The notes under the pieces: model-generated
Told to the model about the DNA's origin: nothing
The model's input: the letters and a program-made list of their open reading frames with translations, nothing else
Database searches by the model: none
Shown: positions 10,204-20,618 of the stretch, in pieces
How positions within the stretch are numbered: the stretch's first letter is position 1
Layout: each line of letters starts with the position of its first letter
Assembly (NCBI GenBank): GCA_026119935.1
Contig: JALRMH010000002.1
Coordinates: 806,001 to 870,000 of the forward strand
Source: Endothia cerciana
Taxonomy: Eukaryota > Ascomycota > Sordariomycetes > Diaporthales > Cryphonectriaceae
Length of the DNA: 64,000 bases
Direction of reading: 5' to 3'
Translations under genes and position numbers: made by a program

Positions 10204-11934
10204 TCACCACTTACTCCGGCGTAGCTCGACCCCAGGATCATACATTCCCGTCTCGGAAAAATACCTCTCCCACTCGTCTAATAACTCTTCCAGTACCTTG
10301 GGCTCCCCCTTCGCCAAGTTGTGGACCTCGCCCTGGTCTTTCGATAGGTCATACAGCTCCCATTCCTCCGAGCCCTGTGGTGCCGGCTCATAGACAGCCT
10401 TCCAGTTGCCCTTCCGTATCGCCCTGCGGCCGAACAGCTCCCAGCCCGTCACGGCCTGCGTGTCATTGTTATGGACACTATCCACCTTGCCGTCAAGGAA
10501 AGGCGCCCACGATCGCCCGCGTGGAAGGACAACCTCGCGACCACGGAAGCTTGTCCCAGGATGCGACACGCCGGCCATCTCAAGGAACGTAGGGAGGATA
10601 TCCATCACGGTCGTGAAGTCGTGGGTGACCTTGCCCTGTGAGAGGGCGAACTTGGGATACCGCACTATGCAGGGACACCGGATCCCTCCCTCCGTGATCA
10701 TCGTCTTGAAGCCCTTGCAAGGAGCAGTAGCCGCACACGCCCACTGCGGTCCGTACCATACGAACGAGTCGGCGTTTCCGATATTGTCCATCGAGTTGTC
10801 GTAGTACTTCTCGATGATCTTGGCCATGGGCATTCCCTTGGTGACGGGGAGGGCCTCCAACAGCTTGCCCTCCGCGCCGTTGTCGGAGATGAACATCACG
10901 AACGTATTATCCAGCTCCCCGGTCTCCTCGAGGTAGGACACCACCCGCGCCAGGTTCTGGTCGATGAGGTCCACCATGGCCGCGTACGTCTCCATCCGCC
11001 GCGCGGAAAAGGCCTTCTCGTCGCCGTCCATGTCCTCCCATTCTTTCACCGCCTCACCCACCATCGGCGCCGGCTCGACGCCCGAGGGTACCAGTCCCCG
11101 CGCGATCAGGGCATCCAGGCGCCGCTGGCGAAGGGCCTTTGGCCCGTCGGAATACTGACCCTTGTACTTGTCGATAACCTCCCGGGGCGCCTGCAGCGGC
11201 CAGTGCGGTGCTGTGTATGCGAGGTAGCCGAAGAACGGCTTCTCCTTCTCCTCCGGGGTGCGCTCTTTGAGATACTGGATCATCTCCGTGGTGAAGTGTT
11301 CGGTTGAGTAGAAGTCTTTCGGGATGTCCTTCTTCCGGTCGATGACCACGTTATCGCGCATCCAGAGATTGTCGGACTTGAGGGCCGGGATGATAAATGA
11401 GCCCACGTCCTCCAGTTGCGGCTCGTTATTGTAGTGATTGCCTGCGCCGGGGAGGTAGACGAAGGACTTGTCGAAGCCGCGGGCGTGTGGACAGAAGTCT
11501 TTCTTGAGGCCGAGGTGCCTATGGAGTTCTTAGGGGGGGGCCTGCTCCAGAGCTGAGTGGATGCGGCGATCAACTTACCATTTTCCCGACATGATGGTAT
11601 GATACCCAGCATCCTGGAGGACCTCGGGCAGAGCCGCCACCCTGAAGTTGAGATATCCTTCGTACCCCGGCTTCCCCCAGTACGATGCCTGCGTGGCGTA
11701 CATGAACTCCACCATCTGGCCGATCCCAGCGATGTGGTTGTCCGTGCCAGAGAGCAACATGGATCTCGTTGGCGAGCAGGCCGACGCCGTGTGGAAACCC
11801 GTCATTGTAACGCCCTCCTTGGCCAGCCGGTCCAGTGTCGGGGTGGGAATCTCGCTGCCATACGGGCCGGTGTCGCTGAAGCCCAGGTCGTCGGCCACCA
11901 CCACTAGAAAGTTTGGTCTCTTGGCAGTAGCCAT
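10204..11934 (-). CDS. Type I arylsulfatase, cytosolic bacterial-like form
   Basis: Exons 11934-11579 and 11518-10204 give 556 residues. The 60-nt intron splits the Trp codon of SGKWHLG in phase. Type I sulfatases hydrolyse sulfate esters with a formylglycine made from the Cys of C-x-P-x-R. Here that motif is CSPTR with Cys53. The metal-binding pair ADD (Asp15-Asp16) and the conserved GKWHLG (Lys118, His120) and SDNGAEG segments are also present. No signal peptide or membrane segment is visible, so a cytosolic enzyme used in sulfate scavenging is likely. The overall pattern (CSPTRSMLLSGTDNHIAGIG) is very close to Pseudomonas-type arylsulfatases. An upstream in-frame ATG at 11958 would add eight residues. 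I prefer 11934 because the protein then starts just before the core strand FLVVVADD. Confidence 0.9.
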
Positions 11935-12918
11935 CGTTCGACGTGCGGGACACTCCAAGGTGTCTATCTGGTGACAGATGTCTGCGCCGGACCTTCGTTC
12001 CTGCTCAGGCGAACGCGGTCATATAAAATCTGGCGCGCCTGGCAGGTTCGGAGACTCCGGTGTCTTCGCCCGACATCCTGCCAGGCTGCCGCGCCATCCC
12101 ACCAGCGATGGTGTGATGGTTAAGTCCAATTGTATGTCACCAGACATGGAGCAGGAGTAGCGTGCCGATGCGCGTCGTTTTCGCATACCTCAGAGTCGGC
12201 ACTGGCTGGTGCTCATCCTCCGAGGATACTGCCAGGAGGAGAGGGGCAGCGGGCCGGCCATTGGTCGGCATGTCCTCCCTAACGCCGTTCTTCGTCCCAT
12301 CCTACGGAGTTGTGGAAATATGCAACCAAGAAACGTTAGACCAGCTGAAGGCTCATTACTGTGTAGTCCGGCGACCAATTCCAGGGAGCATTGTTCGAAG
12401 GACGGAGCTTTGCAGATACCGACGGCGCGCAGCCTAAACATGTGGAACCAATGACAAAATCCATTGAGATAGGTCGTGCGGTATTCTCCAGAATGAGTGA
12501 TCGATTATCTTTTCCAAATAATTACTTTTCCACATGGGGCCCTCTGCTTTGATTGCCGCTGCGTGATAGACACAAACCCTTAATGGGGGCTCCCCACCCC
12601 CCACCCAAAAAAAAGACACACCATCAAAGAATCTGAAAGGCTTTGTTACCCTAGCCTATGTTATATTCCAAGTAATTATCATAGAAGGTGACTTGTCATT
12701 CTGACAGGTTACTTTTCTATCTTATATTAACGGTTTGGCTGCTGAGAAATAGCTGCGTTAGATGATCTCAGTCCGCCTACAATAGCTATCAAATGCTCGC
12801 ACTTCACCCCCCCCCCCCCTCGTCTTCTTTCAGAAGGCTTCACTTCCCATCGATTCCAGGCATCAGACCCATTTCTGCTGGCCGAGGGCTTGAGCCGCTC
12901 GGAGCGACCAATGAGAGC
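11935..12918. other. Intergenic, promoter side of the arylsulfatase
   Basis: The left half should hold the arylsulfatase promoter; a TATA-like ATATAAAAT stretch at 12021 reads in the opposite orientation. The right half is AT-rich 3' flank of the next gene and contains a 13-C tract at 12807-12819. Short ORFs around 12162-12454 show no features of real genes. Confidence 0.5.
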
Positions 12919-14031
12919 CTAAGGACTCGGAATGGACCGACCCATAACACGTAGTATGATTCCATGATTCCTGCCATTGGCATCGATCGTTGTCACTGGT
13001 AGACGGGAACGGAAGAGCTCATAAGAATTCCTCGCGTACACTCTGCTCAAGATGGTCTCGACCTGCGTGTCCCGAAGGCCCTCCCAACCTGCGCCGAGGT
13101 GGCCTTCGGGGCGCGCTGGCACGAGCACAACAGTGCCAGAGAACCAAAACCATTCAGGAAGAGTACCGTGGGTCAGCATCGAGTGCCAGAGACTGATTGC
13201 GGGCTGTATCAAACCTTGACGCTGGAACTTCTGCTCAATGTGGACCATCTCCACGAACATGAGGCTGTCGTCACGAAGTTGATCCCTGTGCTTCCTCAGC
13301 AGTCTAGCTCTTGGGATGCCGTGGTTGTCGAAGAGGGCTTGGAGGACATAGCTTGTTTCAGCATGGGCTGTCGGGTTGTCTTCATGCTCGCGGGTCAATA
13401 ACAACTCGCCGATCCAGGGAGAATTATTATTGTTGAGCCCAGTCCTTGCCGTGGGCTTGCTGATCCTCTGAGCCTCGATGAAGCCAGCATAGTCCGATCG
13501 AGCATTACCATTCTCGTCGTTGTAATCCAAGTAGATACGCGCGACGTAGTTCAAACGACAGGTGAGCGTCTCATCATGGTCTTTAAGAACCATAAGCCTG
13601 ATTCGCAGCCGGGCGTTGTTGCCTTTAAAAGTCACGTCATGTGAGTCCTCAATCATGGCTATCGCCCTCTCTTGTTCTCCTTGTATCTGATCTTGCGTGG
13701 GAGCAGTGTCATCTTGACCCCTGGACACGTCTACATTGGCGCGCGAGTCGCTGTCCCCAGATCTGGACCTAGATCCGTCTTGTGTCGCTGGTTCACTAGA
13801 AGGTGGCGGATCACTCAACGATGATGAAGACGGGGCAGCGTTGTTGTTAGGGTTCGCATCACCCTCGTTTGCTACATTATCATCGCCGTCATAATTAGAC
13901 CCAGAGGGGATAACCTTGATACGGAGGCGATCCCTGGATCGGCGGGGCCTTTTCACGTCCTGTGGCTCATCGCTGTCGCCATCGTCGTGTAGCAACCTTT
14001 GACGCCTCGCTGCAGCTCTTGTCGTTACCAT
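12919..14031 (-). CDS. Hypothetical protein, disordered N-terminus plus GNAT-like C-terminal domain
   Basis: Single-exon ORF of 370 residues with a clean ATG. Residues 1-150 are hydrophilic: a basic nuclear-localisation-like start (RAAARRQR, KRPRRSRDR) followed by Asp/Asn/Ser-rich low complexity. Residues 155-350 look folded. They have alternating strands, an MVEMVHIEQKFQRQGL-like stretch that resembles motif A of GNAT acyltransferases (beta strand, then Q/R-x-x-G-x), and aromatic strands (EWFWFSGTVVLVP). I do not recognise an exact family; the GNAT reading is a weak inference. The codon third positions are less GC-rich than in neighbouring genes, and the gene borders a gene-poor AT-richer tract. 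This suggests an accessory or young gene. Confidence 0.7.
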   Translation of the reverse strand: MVTTRAAARRQRLLHDDGDSDEPQDVKRPRRSRDRLRIKVIPSGSNYDGDDNVANEGDANPNNNAAPSSSSLSDPPPSSEPATQDGSRSRSGDSDSRANVDVSRGQDDTAPTQDQIQGEQERAIAMIEDSHDVTFKGNNARLRIRLMVLKDHDETLTCRLNYVARIYLDYNDENGNARSDYAGFIEAQRISKPTARTGLNNNNSPWIGELLLTREHEDNPTAHAETSYVLQALFDNHGIPRARLLRKHRDQLRDDSLMFVEMVHIEQKFQRQGLIQPAISLWHSMLTHGTLPEWFWFSGTVVLVPARPEGHLGAGWEGLRDTQVETILSRVYARNSYELFRSRLPVTTIDANGRNHGIILRVMGRSIPSP

Positions 14032-16859
14032 GTTCAGCGCAGGTCAAGGTTTAGTTTTTCTTACCAAAAAGCTTTTTGAAATCTTCGGAGCATTTGAATG
14101 GTGGAAGAGTTTGAAGAATGTGCCATTGCATGTTGATTTATCTGACCTGTGGTTTTGTACCCAAACATGGCATAACTTGAGTACAGTTGTGACCGTCTCA
14201 AAGTCGCTATAATCAGCAGGCTCTTAAATTTGGTAGTAGAGAATTTAGGTACAATAGGTCTGAAAGGGCTTGGTCCAAGGCATTGTTAACAACAGCATTC
14301 CCGGTACTCACAAGACTGAAAGAAACGTCATTTTGTTTGAAAGGAAGTTCAACCAGATTAGTCGTTGTTGTCATGCTATGCTATCACGATTTTTGTGTTT
14401 GCCCTGTCATGCTGCGGCATGGAGGACTGCCCATCTGTTTGCATCCGTTGAAGCATTGCTCAAATGCTATTATGCCTATATCATCACAGCTGATGAAGCA
14501 GGTATGACATGAGAGTGGGCTCTCATCTATATAAACGTGGCTAGTTTCGTAAAAGTTGCTGGAAAGGAAAGCCTCTATCGAGATGATTGAATGCGAGACC
14601 GACACTAGCAGATCTCCTGCAACACCATTCCGGTTCCACCGTAAGCGCCTGGCAAAGCGAAGAACCCCTCATCCTGATACCAATACTTTCATTCAAGACC
14701 ATATTATGTGAGGAGTTCCGTCAAACAGCAATGAGTGCGCATGCAACACCGAAGCTACGGCCGGCACAACAAAGGCCGCATGGCAGCGTGCGAGCCGCTG
14801 ATGCTTGTTCGATTTATCCAAGATCAACCTTGAAACCCGAGTAGTTCATTGTGTTCCATATAAAGGCAAACATCGATTTCATTGAAGGTTTTATTATTAG
14901 AGAGCAGAGCTGCAAGGACATAACATGAAGACATCCATCGACTGTGTTGAACAGATCATGCTAGTACTCTCAGTAGCATTGTTCAACAATATGTGATTCC
15001 CACCTGTCATGGACAGACTCAGAAGCAACTTTCTCACAGCCAAGGGCTTTACTATCTAGGATACCTCTTACAATGGATGTTCGAGAGATTAATCCAGTTT
15101 CAAGATGAGCCGGTCATAGTACAAACGTGCTCTGCTAGAGCTGCGTGTACGCAAAAAGAAGTCTCTCTAGATCTAGCTCATACTCCCACACGTCTTGCAG
15201 ATAAAGATTGCTCTTCTCACATTGCTTCTCTATGAATTACGTAGGATCATTGAGTGTGGGAGACGATGCTGACGATATGCGCAGTAGATTTGGCTAGGAG
15301 TATTAACAGCAAATTATGCAGTACCAAGGATTCCAACGAAGCGCTATCGTATCTGTAGGGCCCAGTCCTGGGGCTGTGTGTCAGAACATCGGTAGAGGCT
15401 GTCTTGGATAGCAATGAGAAAGATCACATCGAACTTTTCAGCTGCTCAAAAGAGGTTGCTGAGTCCAGGGTCTGTTTCACTATCTTTGCGTTGGTAAGTA
15501 TATGGAACAAAGATGACTATTTTGCGAGGGCCTTGAGAGAATGCTTGGAGGCGGCTTGTACAAGAAGGCTCTCCATATTCCTCTGGACTGGTCGGGGGCA
15601 TAAAGGCGGTGTCAACGCGCCAGCCTGTGCTCAGGCGCCCTTCGAGCCGCGCAAGGTCTGCTGTATCACAGCAATACCCGTGAATGTGTGAATCCGGTTT
15701 AATATAGTTGAGAACTGGACGGGTCGATGGACCGCACATTTTGGACGGGAACATTCGTATATATCAGCCAGTCTCAACTGAACTGTACGTCTCGTCTTCA
15801 CTACATACCCTAAGGACATGAACTAGGTACCTTCAATACACCCGGCCAATCCTGCTTCTGGAGGTAACACATCCTAGCTGATGGTGGAAGATACCGTGAA
15901 ACATTTGAGGACGTTAAGGTGTGGCAAGACACGTTAAATGAGATATACCTTCGTCATTTGCATGCTGAATCGCTTCCTGCGCTTGATGACCATCATTGAT
16001 GTCTACCCAGCTGTTCGGTATCGAGTGTATATTCTCCACTAAGGTTTATCAACAGTATGACCGTAGAATGAATTTACAACTCCTTTGATCTTATCTCGAA
16101 TCCCGCTCATCATTCCGGCGCATCCGTACGCTGTAAGCTTGGAGGCGTGCGTGCTGAGGGGCGGAAGAGGCAAGAAGGCGGATGGATTGCGCAATCGTGT
16201 GCTCACACCAACCACATCAATACTATGAAGATCCTGACCCAATAAAATCCTAAAGATTGAAACACGTCGCTGCCTCGCCAGGATGTGTGTGTCCTCGTGA
16301 ATGGCCCTCGCCTTGACTTATCTTACGCCCCATACTCCATGGGGGCCGCAGGTCTATCACAACATATTCGCAAGACATTGCTCAGCTTGTTTCATTACAT
16401 TCTGCGAGGAGTGGCCATTTACACCTCGTGCATCTGAGCCCTGTCTTCTCTTCCTCGCAGGACGTTAGGCCTGCTCGAGCTTTGACTGCATCACGGCAAA
16501 GTAGAAGTTCGACTTATCATGGTACCAGCTGGAGACCCCGGCCGAGAGACTCCACACGAACCGCATAACATGCATACCACCATCCTTGATGGATATCGCG
16601 AAACAGCCTGAGGATCTCGCATTGCCCTCGATTTCTTTAGACTAATGATCATTGACTCCCGCTCTCTGAACCATAAGTGGTTTGTGCAAGCTCATGCTAT
16701 CAACCTAGTCCCAGAGGAGCCTGCACCAAGCCTATTATCACTACGCGTCGTCGTCTGGGCCGGCCCCTTGACAATATGCCTTCTTCTTATAAGACATCAA
16801 TTTCTTCACATCCTCACGATCGTGTGGCCGATGTTTTCACACCACTCCTTCTAGACAGC
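14032..16859. other. 2.8-kb AT-richer gene-free tract
   Basis: Base composition shifts visibly toward A/T just beyond the hypothetical gene. Only short ORFs interrupted by frequent stops are present. I looked for integrase, transposase and reverse-transcriptase motifs and saw none. The last 200 bp presumably carry the MFS transporter promoter. A bulged hairpin at 14946 is listed separately. A long-decayed, repeat-induced-mutated element is possible but not demonstrable by eye. Confidence 0.45.
14946..14987. repeat. Bulged hairpin in gene-free DNA
   Basis: GTTGAACA and ATGCTA, separated by a 4-nt GATC bulge, pair exactly with TAGCAT plus TGTTCAAC across a 10-nt loop. That gives 14 bp of stem. 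No adjacent gene start or end explains it. Confidence 0.6.
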
Positions 16860-18602
16860 ATGGATGCCGAGACGAAGAACCCGCACGGCATACGGGACTC
16901 TTCCCTGGAGTCCCCTCGTCTAGACGCAGGGAGCGTCAGTGTCGATTCGGACGAGAAGCAACCACCATGGTGGTCCTACTTCTGGGTGAGTAAGACTGTC
17001 AGAATGTGCCCCGGAGGTTTCTACTAAATCGTCCAATCTAGGATTACGAGCCATCAAGAACCCCAGAAGAAAGGAGATTTGTCCAGAAGCTAGACCTTTC
17101 CCTCCTGACCATTCTTTGTTTCGGCTATTTTATCAAGAACCTTGATCGTACGTCTTTTTCGCATTCCAGTTCTTCTGTAATGCGTGAAATGCGATTCCGG
17201 GACTGTAGAGACTCTTGGAACGTCCCCCTGAGAGAGAGTGGGAATGGTGTCGAAGTTGCTAAGAACAGATTGACTAGAAACCAATATCAGCAATGCCTAC
17301 GTTTCAGGAATGAAGGAAGATCTAGCCATGAACGCGAACCAGCTGAATCTGATCGACGTCGCTTGGACATCAGGATACGTCGTCGGGCAGCTGCCCTCCC
17401 AGTTCATCCTTACCAAAGTTCGCCCGTCGGTTTGGATACCTAGCTGTGAGCTCGTCTGGACAATTCTCACCTTCACCCTGGCCGCTGCGACAACCAGCAA
17501 CCATGTTATTGCCATACGCTTCTTCGTCGGTCTTGTCGAATCGATTTTCTATCCGGCTGCTCATTTTCTGATTGGAAGCTGGTATAAACCAAGCGAGCTG
17601 GGCAAGCGAGCTTGTATATTTCACGCAAGTTCTGCCGTGGCTGGGATGTTCAGTGGTTACCTTCAGTCAGCGGTCTACACGGGTCTCAATGGAACACTGG
17701 GAAAAGCTGGCTGGCAATGGCTGTTCATCATGGACGGCGTGATCAGTCTGCCGATCTGCCTGGCCGGATTCTTCCTGATACCAGACTCGCCGGAGAATTC
17801 ACGAGCATTCTATCTCACGACGGAGGACAAACTGCTGGCTCAAAAACGTATGGACGAGGTTGGCCGCGCGCCCAGGCAGAAGTTGGGGTGGTCCATACTG
17901 AAGCGAGTCTTCACACGTTGGCACGTCTGGGCTCTCACGGTTCTCTACGTCATCTTCATCAACACAGGTCCTTCATCCAGCATTAATCCGTTGTCATTGT
18001 GGATGAAGGCCAACGGTTGGTCGGTTACAATGGTGGTAGGTTGCGATCTATGTCCCGCATGGAGGCACCAATTCACATGACACGAAGCTGGTGCTAATGA
18101 TCTGATCTAGAACATCATACCCACGGCTCAATCTGCTGTGCAGCTCGTGACGACAGTCAGCTTTTCTATTTTCTCGGACTATCTGCGAAGTCGACCAGCC
18201 ATCATGTCGGTGTCAACGTTCTTCGGATTCTTCACTTCACTCCTGCTTGCCATATGGACGATTCCGATCGGTTTGAAGTGGTTCTCGTTCTTCATGTCGA
18301 GGGCTGCTGTGGCCTACGGACCTCTTTCGATGTCGTGGGCCAATGAGATATGTGGGGCTGATGCTGAGGAGCGGGCCGTCGTCCTGGGCATCATGAATGC
18401 GTCTGGATATGCTTTCAATGCCTGGCTGCCACTCTTGACCTATCCCGCGGTTGACAGCCCTACGTTCAGCAAGGGTTTCATCTTCAGCACCGCTGCCTTT
18501 ACAGCACAGGCGATTATTACCTGGACAGTCTGGTGGCTGCAGAGAGAAGAGAGAAGGAAGAAACAGAAAGCGGAGGGAGGAAATCAGCGGAACGATGCCT
18601 GA
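16860..18602 (+). CDS. MFS transporter, pantothenate/allantoate (ACS/Dal5) type
   Basis: Exons 16860-16985, 17042-17147, 17278-18035 and 18111-18602 join in phase to 493 residues. The family moves organic anions and vitamins (pantothenate, biotin, allantoate, nicotinate) by proton symport at the plasma membrane. Visible hallmarks are the Arg-rich pre-membrane start (EERRFVQKLD), TM1 ending in FIKNLDQTNISNAYVSGM, the TSGYVVGQLPSQF helix, the RFFVGLVES helix, GWQWLFIMDG before TM6, and PDSPENSRAFYL in the central loop. The tail is basic and cytosolic (REERRKKQK). Exon 2 to exon 3 restores the family's LDQTN exactly across a 130-nt intron, which supports the model. Substrate cannot be read from sequence. 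Confidence 0.9.
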
Positions 18603-20618
18603 TTTAGCGCAGTGGAGGACTGGAACGGAAGCAGCTTGCCTCGGGAGGAACAGGACCCTGCAAAACGTTTTTGTTCCTCTGCGTCAATGCAACAAATTCC
18701 TGTGGGTGGATTTGGTCAGTTGCCGAAGTTCCCAGTGTAGGCACAGCGAAAGGATTACCTTGAAGGACCAAGGCCATCACGAGATTCGCAACTGTTGAAT
18801 TTACTTATAGTCTGCAGGCAAGAGTGGATAGACTAGATAATCGCGCTCCTAGCCAGCTAGGTTAGTTACCCTTTAGAGAGCTGCAATAATATTCGCTATG
18901 GCCTTAGCTGCTCTGATTCCTGGACCGCTTCGTCTACTTGAGTGCATATGCACTCTTTCCTGGTAAGTCGAACCGATAGGGGTCCCTGGGCCGACAATTG
19001 CGTGGGTCAGTCTCGGACTGTTCTAGAATGAAAATGACGATTCGAAAGTCGAGGCAATTCTACAAACCTGAAGGGCAAGTAGATATTGTCAAAGGTCCGT
19101 GGAAGTGTAGTTTGGATGAACTCACCCGAAGTATTACGTCCTGGTCCTCGTCGTTATGAAGATGAGTACTTCGAAGTCCACGCCGGGTTCAGGATTGACA
19201 TATCACCCTCCCCCTCGCTCTGTATATCTGGCGAGAAGCTAAAAATTCTGTCACGGGACTTATACTATCGACTAGTTTCTTTCTCTTCTTCCTTATTAAT
19301 CTCATCTCCGTCCATAACTTCCTTTTCCCGTGAAAGTTCGATGTATTAGGACGCAGCACGACTTCGGAATGGGACTGGGCAAATTGCCAACGTTACACCC
19401 GAGCCTGAAATCGTGGGAAGGGGAATTAGCACATTCCAGACAGAAGTTATTCTGGCTGCATTTGTCGGTGAAGGTGATTTCGCCTGGCAACTCGTGCTAC
19501 CTCTTCCTAAGATGTATCTCCCACGTTTCTCAGACTCGTATTTATTAGACGCTCTAATACCCCTGATCAAGAAAGTTTGTGAAATGAGAACCACTCAGGC
19601 CATGCTTGTTCTTCCGGCATATCCTTGCCCTACCTGGAGTATTCGAGCTCTCAAGGTTGGTCTCGACCCCCGGATCTTCTCTGGCCTCACCCTCCTTGCG
19701 TCTGCGTAAGTCTACATGTGTATGTGACTTGCTGACGAGGTTATCCCGATGCATATGCGGCCAATTCTCTAGCGGGCTCGGCGTTCCTGGCGTGTAGCTG
19801 TGGACTGGAAATCGGCGAGCAGCTGTGGGCAGATTAAATCGGCACAGAGAGACGGTGAGACTCGGTGAATCTGGATAGTCCTGGTTGACGATCCTTACCC
19901 TGGCATGGATACATCCCGATCCCCGGCCAGTCATTATTCAGGGGAGAGAACTTTGGAGACTCGACAAGGGCCGGTAATGCAGCAAGGGACGGCACGTCTT
20001 TCCTGAATCCAGCAGGTCACATCGCTCTCAAATGAGCATCGCCCCATGACCACAACTAGCTGTGTGCAGCGGACCACCTCGTGCATAGAGTCTTGCAGGG
20101 AAAGCGGTAGCACTGGAAGCGACATAAGGAATGGATAAACCGGGTGATCGGCATACATTAGACACGCATAAGGCGTCGATAGCGTCCGTCCCCCAGGTTT
20201 ACTCCCCTGTGTTTAATTTGCCCCTGCTGCTGTACCTGCATATGCCGGCGCTAGGGGCCCAATGGGAACCATCACCGAACCTTATCGACGAGGTTGTTGT
20301 TTCTCATGGGTGGCGTGTGATTACAAGGGGTCGGTGGATCGCTGTTGATGACCTTCAAGGCAAGACAGTTGGGTTGTTGCTTGCAGCAACCTACTGCGGG
20401 CTTAAATGAGAGTATCGATCTATTTCATTATCCCATCAGCCGACATGCTGGTCGGCGGGGTAGAAGAGGTCCTCGCACGAAAGGGCTCCTGTGGGATACC
20501 GAACCAGGCCTACTATAAAAAGCGCAGATCACGACGATGGTGTGGTTGCGCTCACTACCTTGGCAAGGTCTAGGCTGAGCTCAGAGTAGCCTTCATACAA
20601 CTGCGTAAATCGGTCACC
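18603..20618. other. 2.0-kb intergenic region upstream of the mannosidase gene
   Basis: No supported gene. ORFs of 60-130 codons overlap on both strands without recognisable content. The right end carries the promoter of the GH47 gene, including the TATA box listed separately. Confidence 0.5.
20514..20521 (+). promoter_or_regulatory. TATA box of the GH47 gene
   Basis: TATAAAAA lies 105 bp upstream of the ATG, a usual fungal TATA-to-start distance for a regulated secreted enzyme. No other good TATA match lies between it and the start codon. Confidence 0.55.

Noticed and set aside
15404..15819. Fragments considered as a heterokaryon-incompatibility or NLR gene relic
   Set aside because: On inspection no HET, NB-ARC or phosphorylase motif could be matched in either strand.
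14032..16859. Possible transposon relic mutated by repeat-induced point mutation
   Set aside because: The tract is AT-richer, but no transposase/RT motif, terminal repeat or target duplication was seen; a dinucleotide-bias calculation would be needed.
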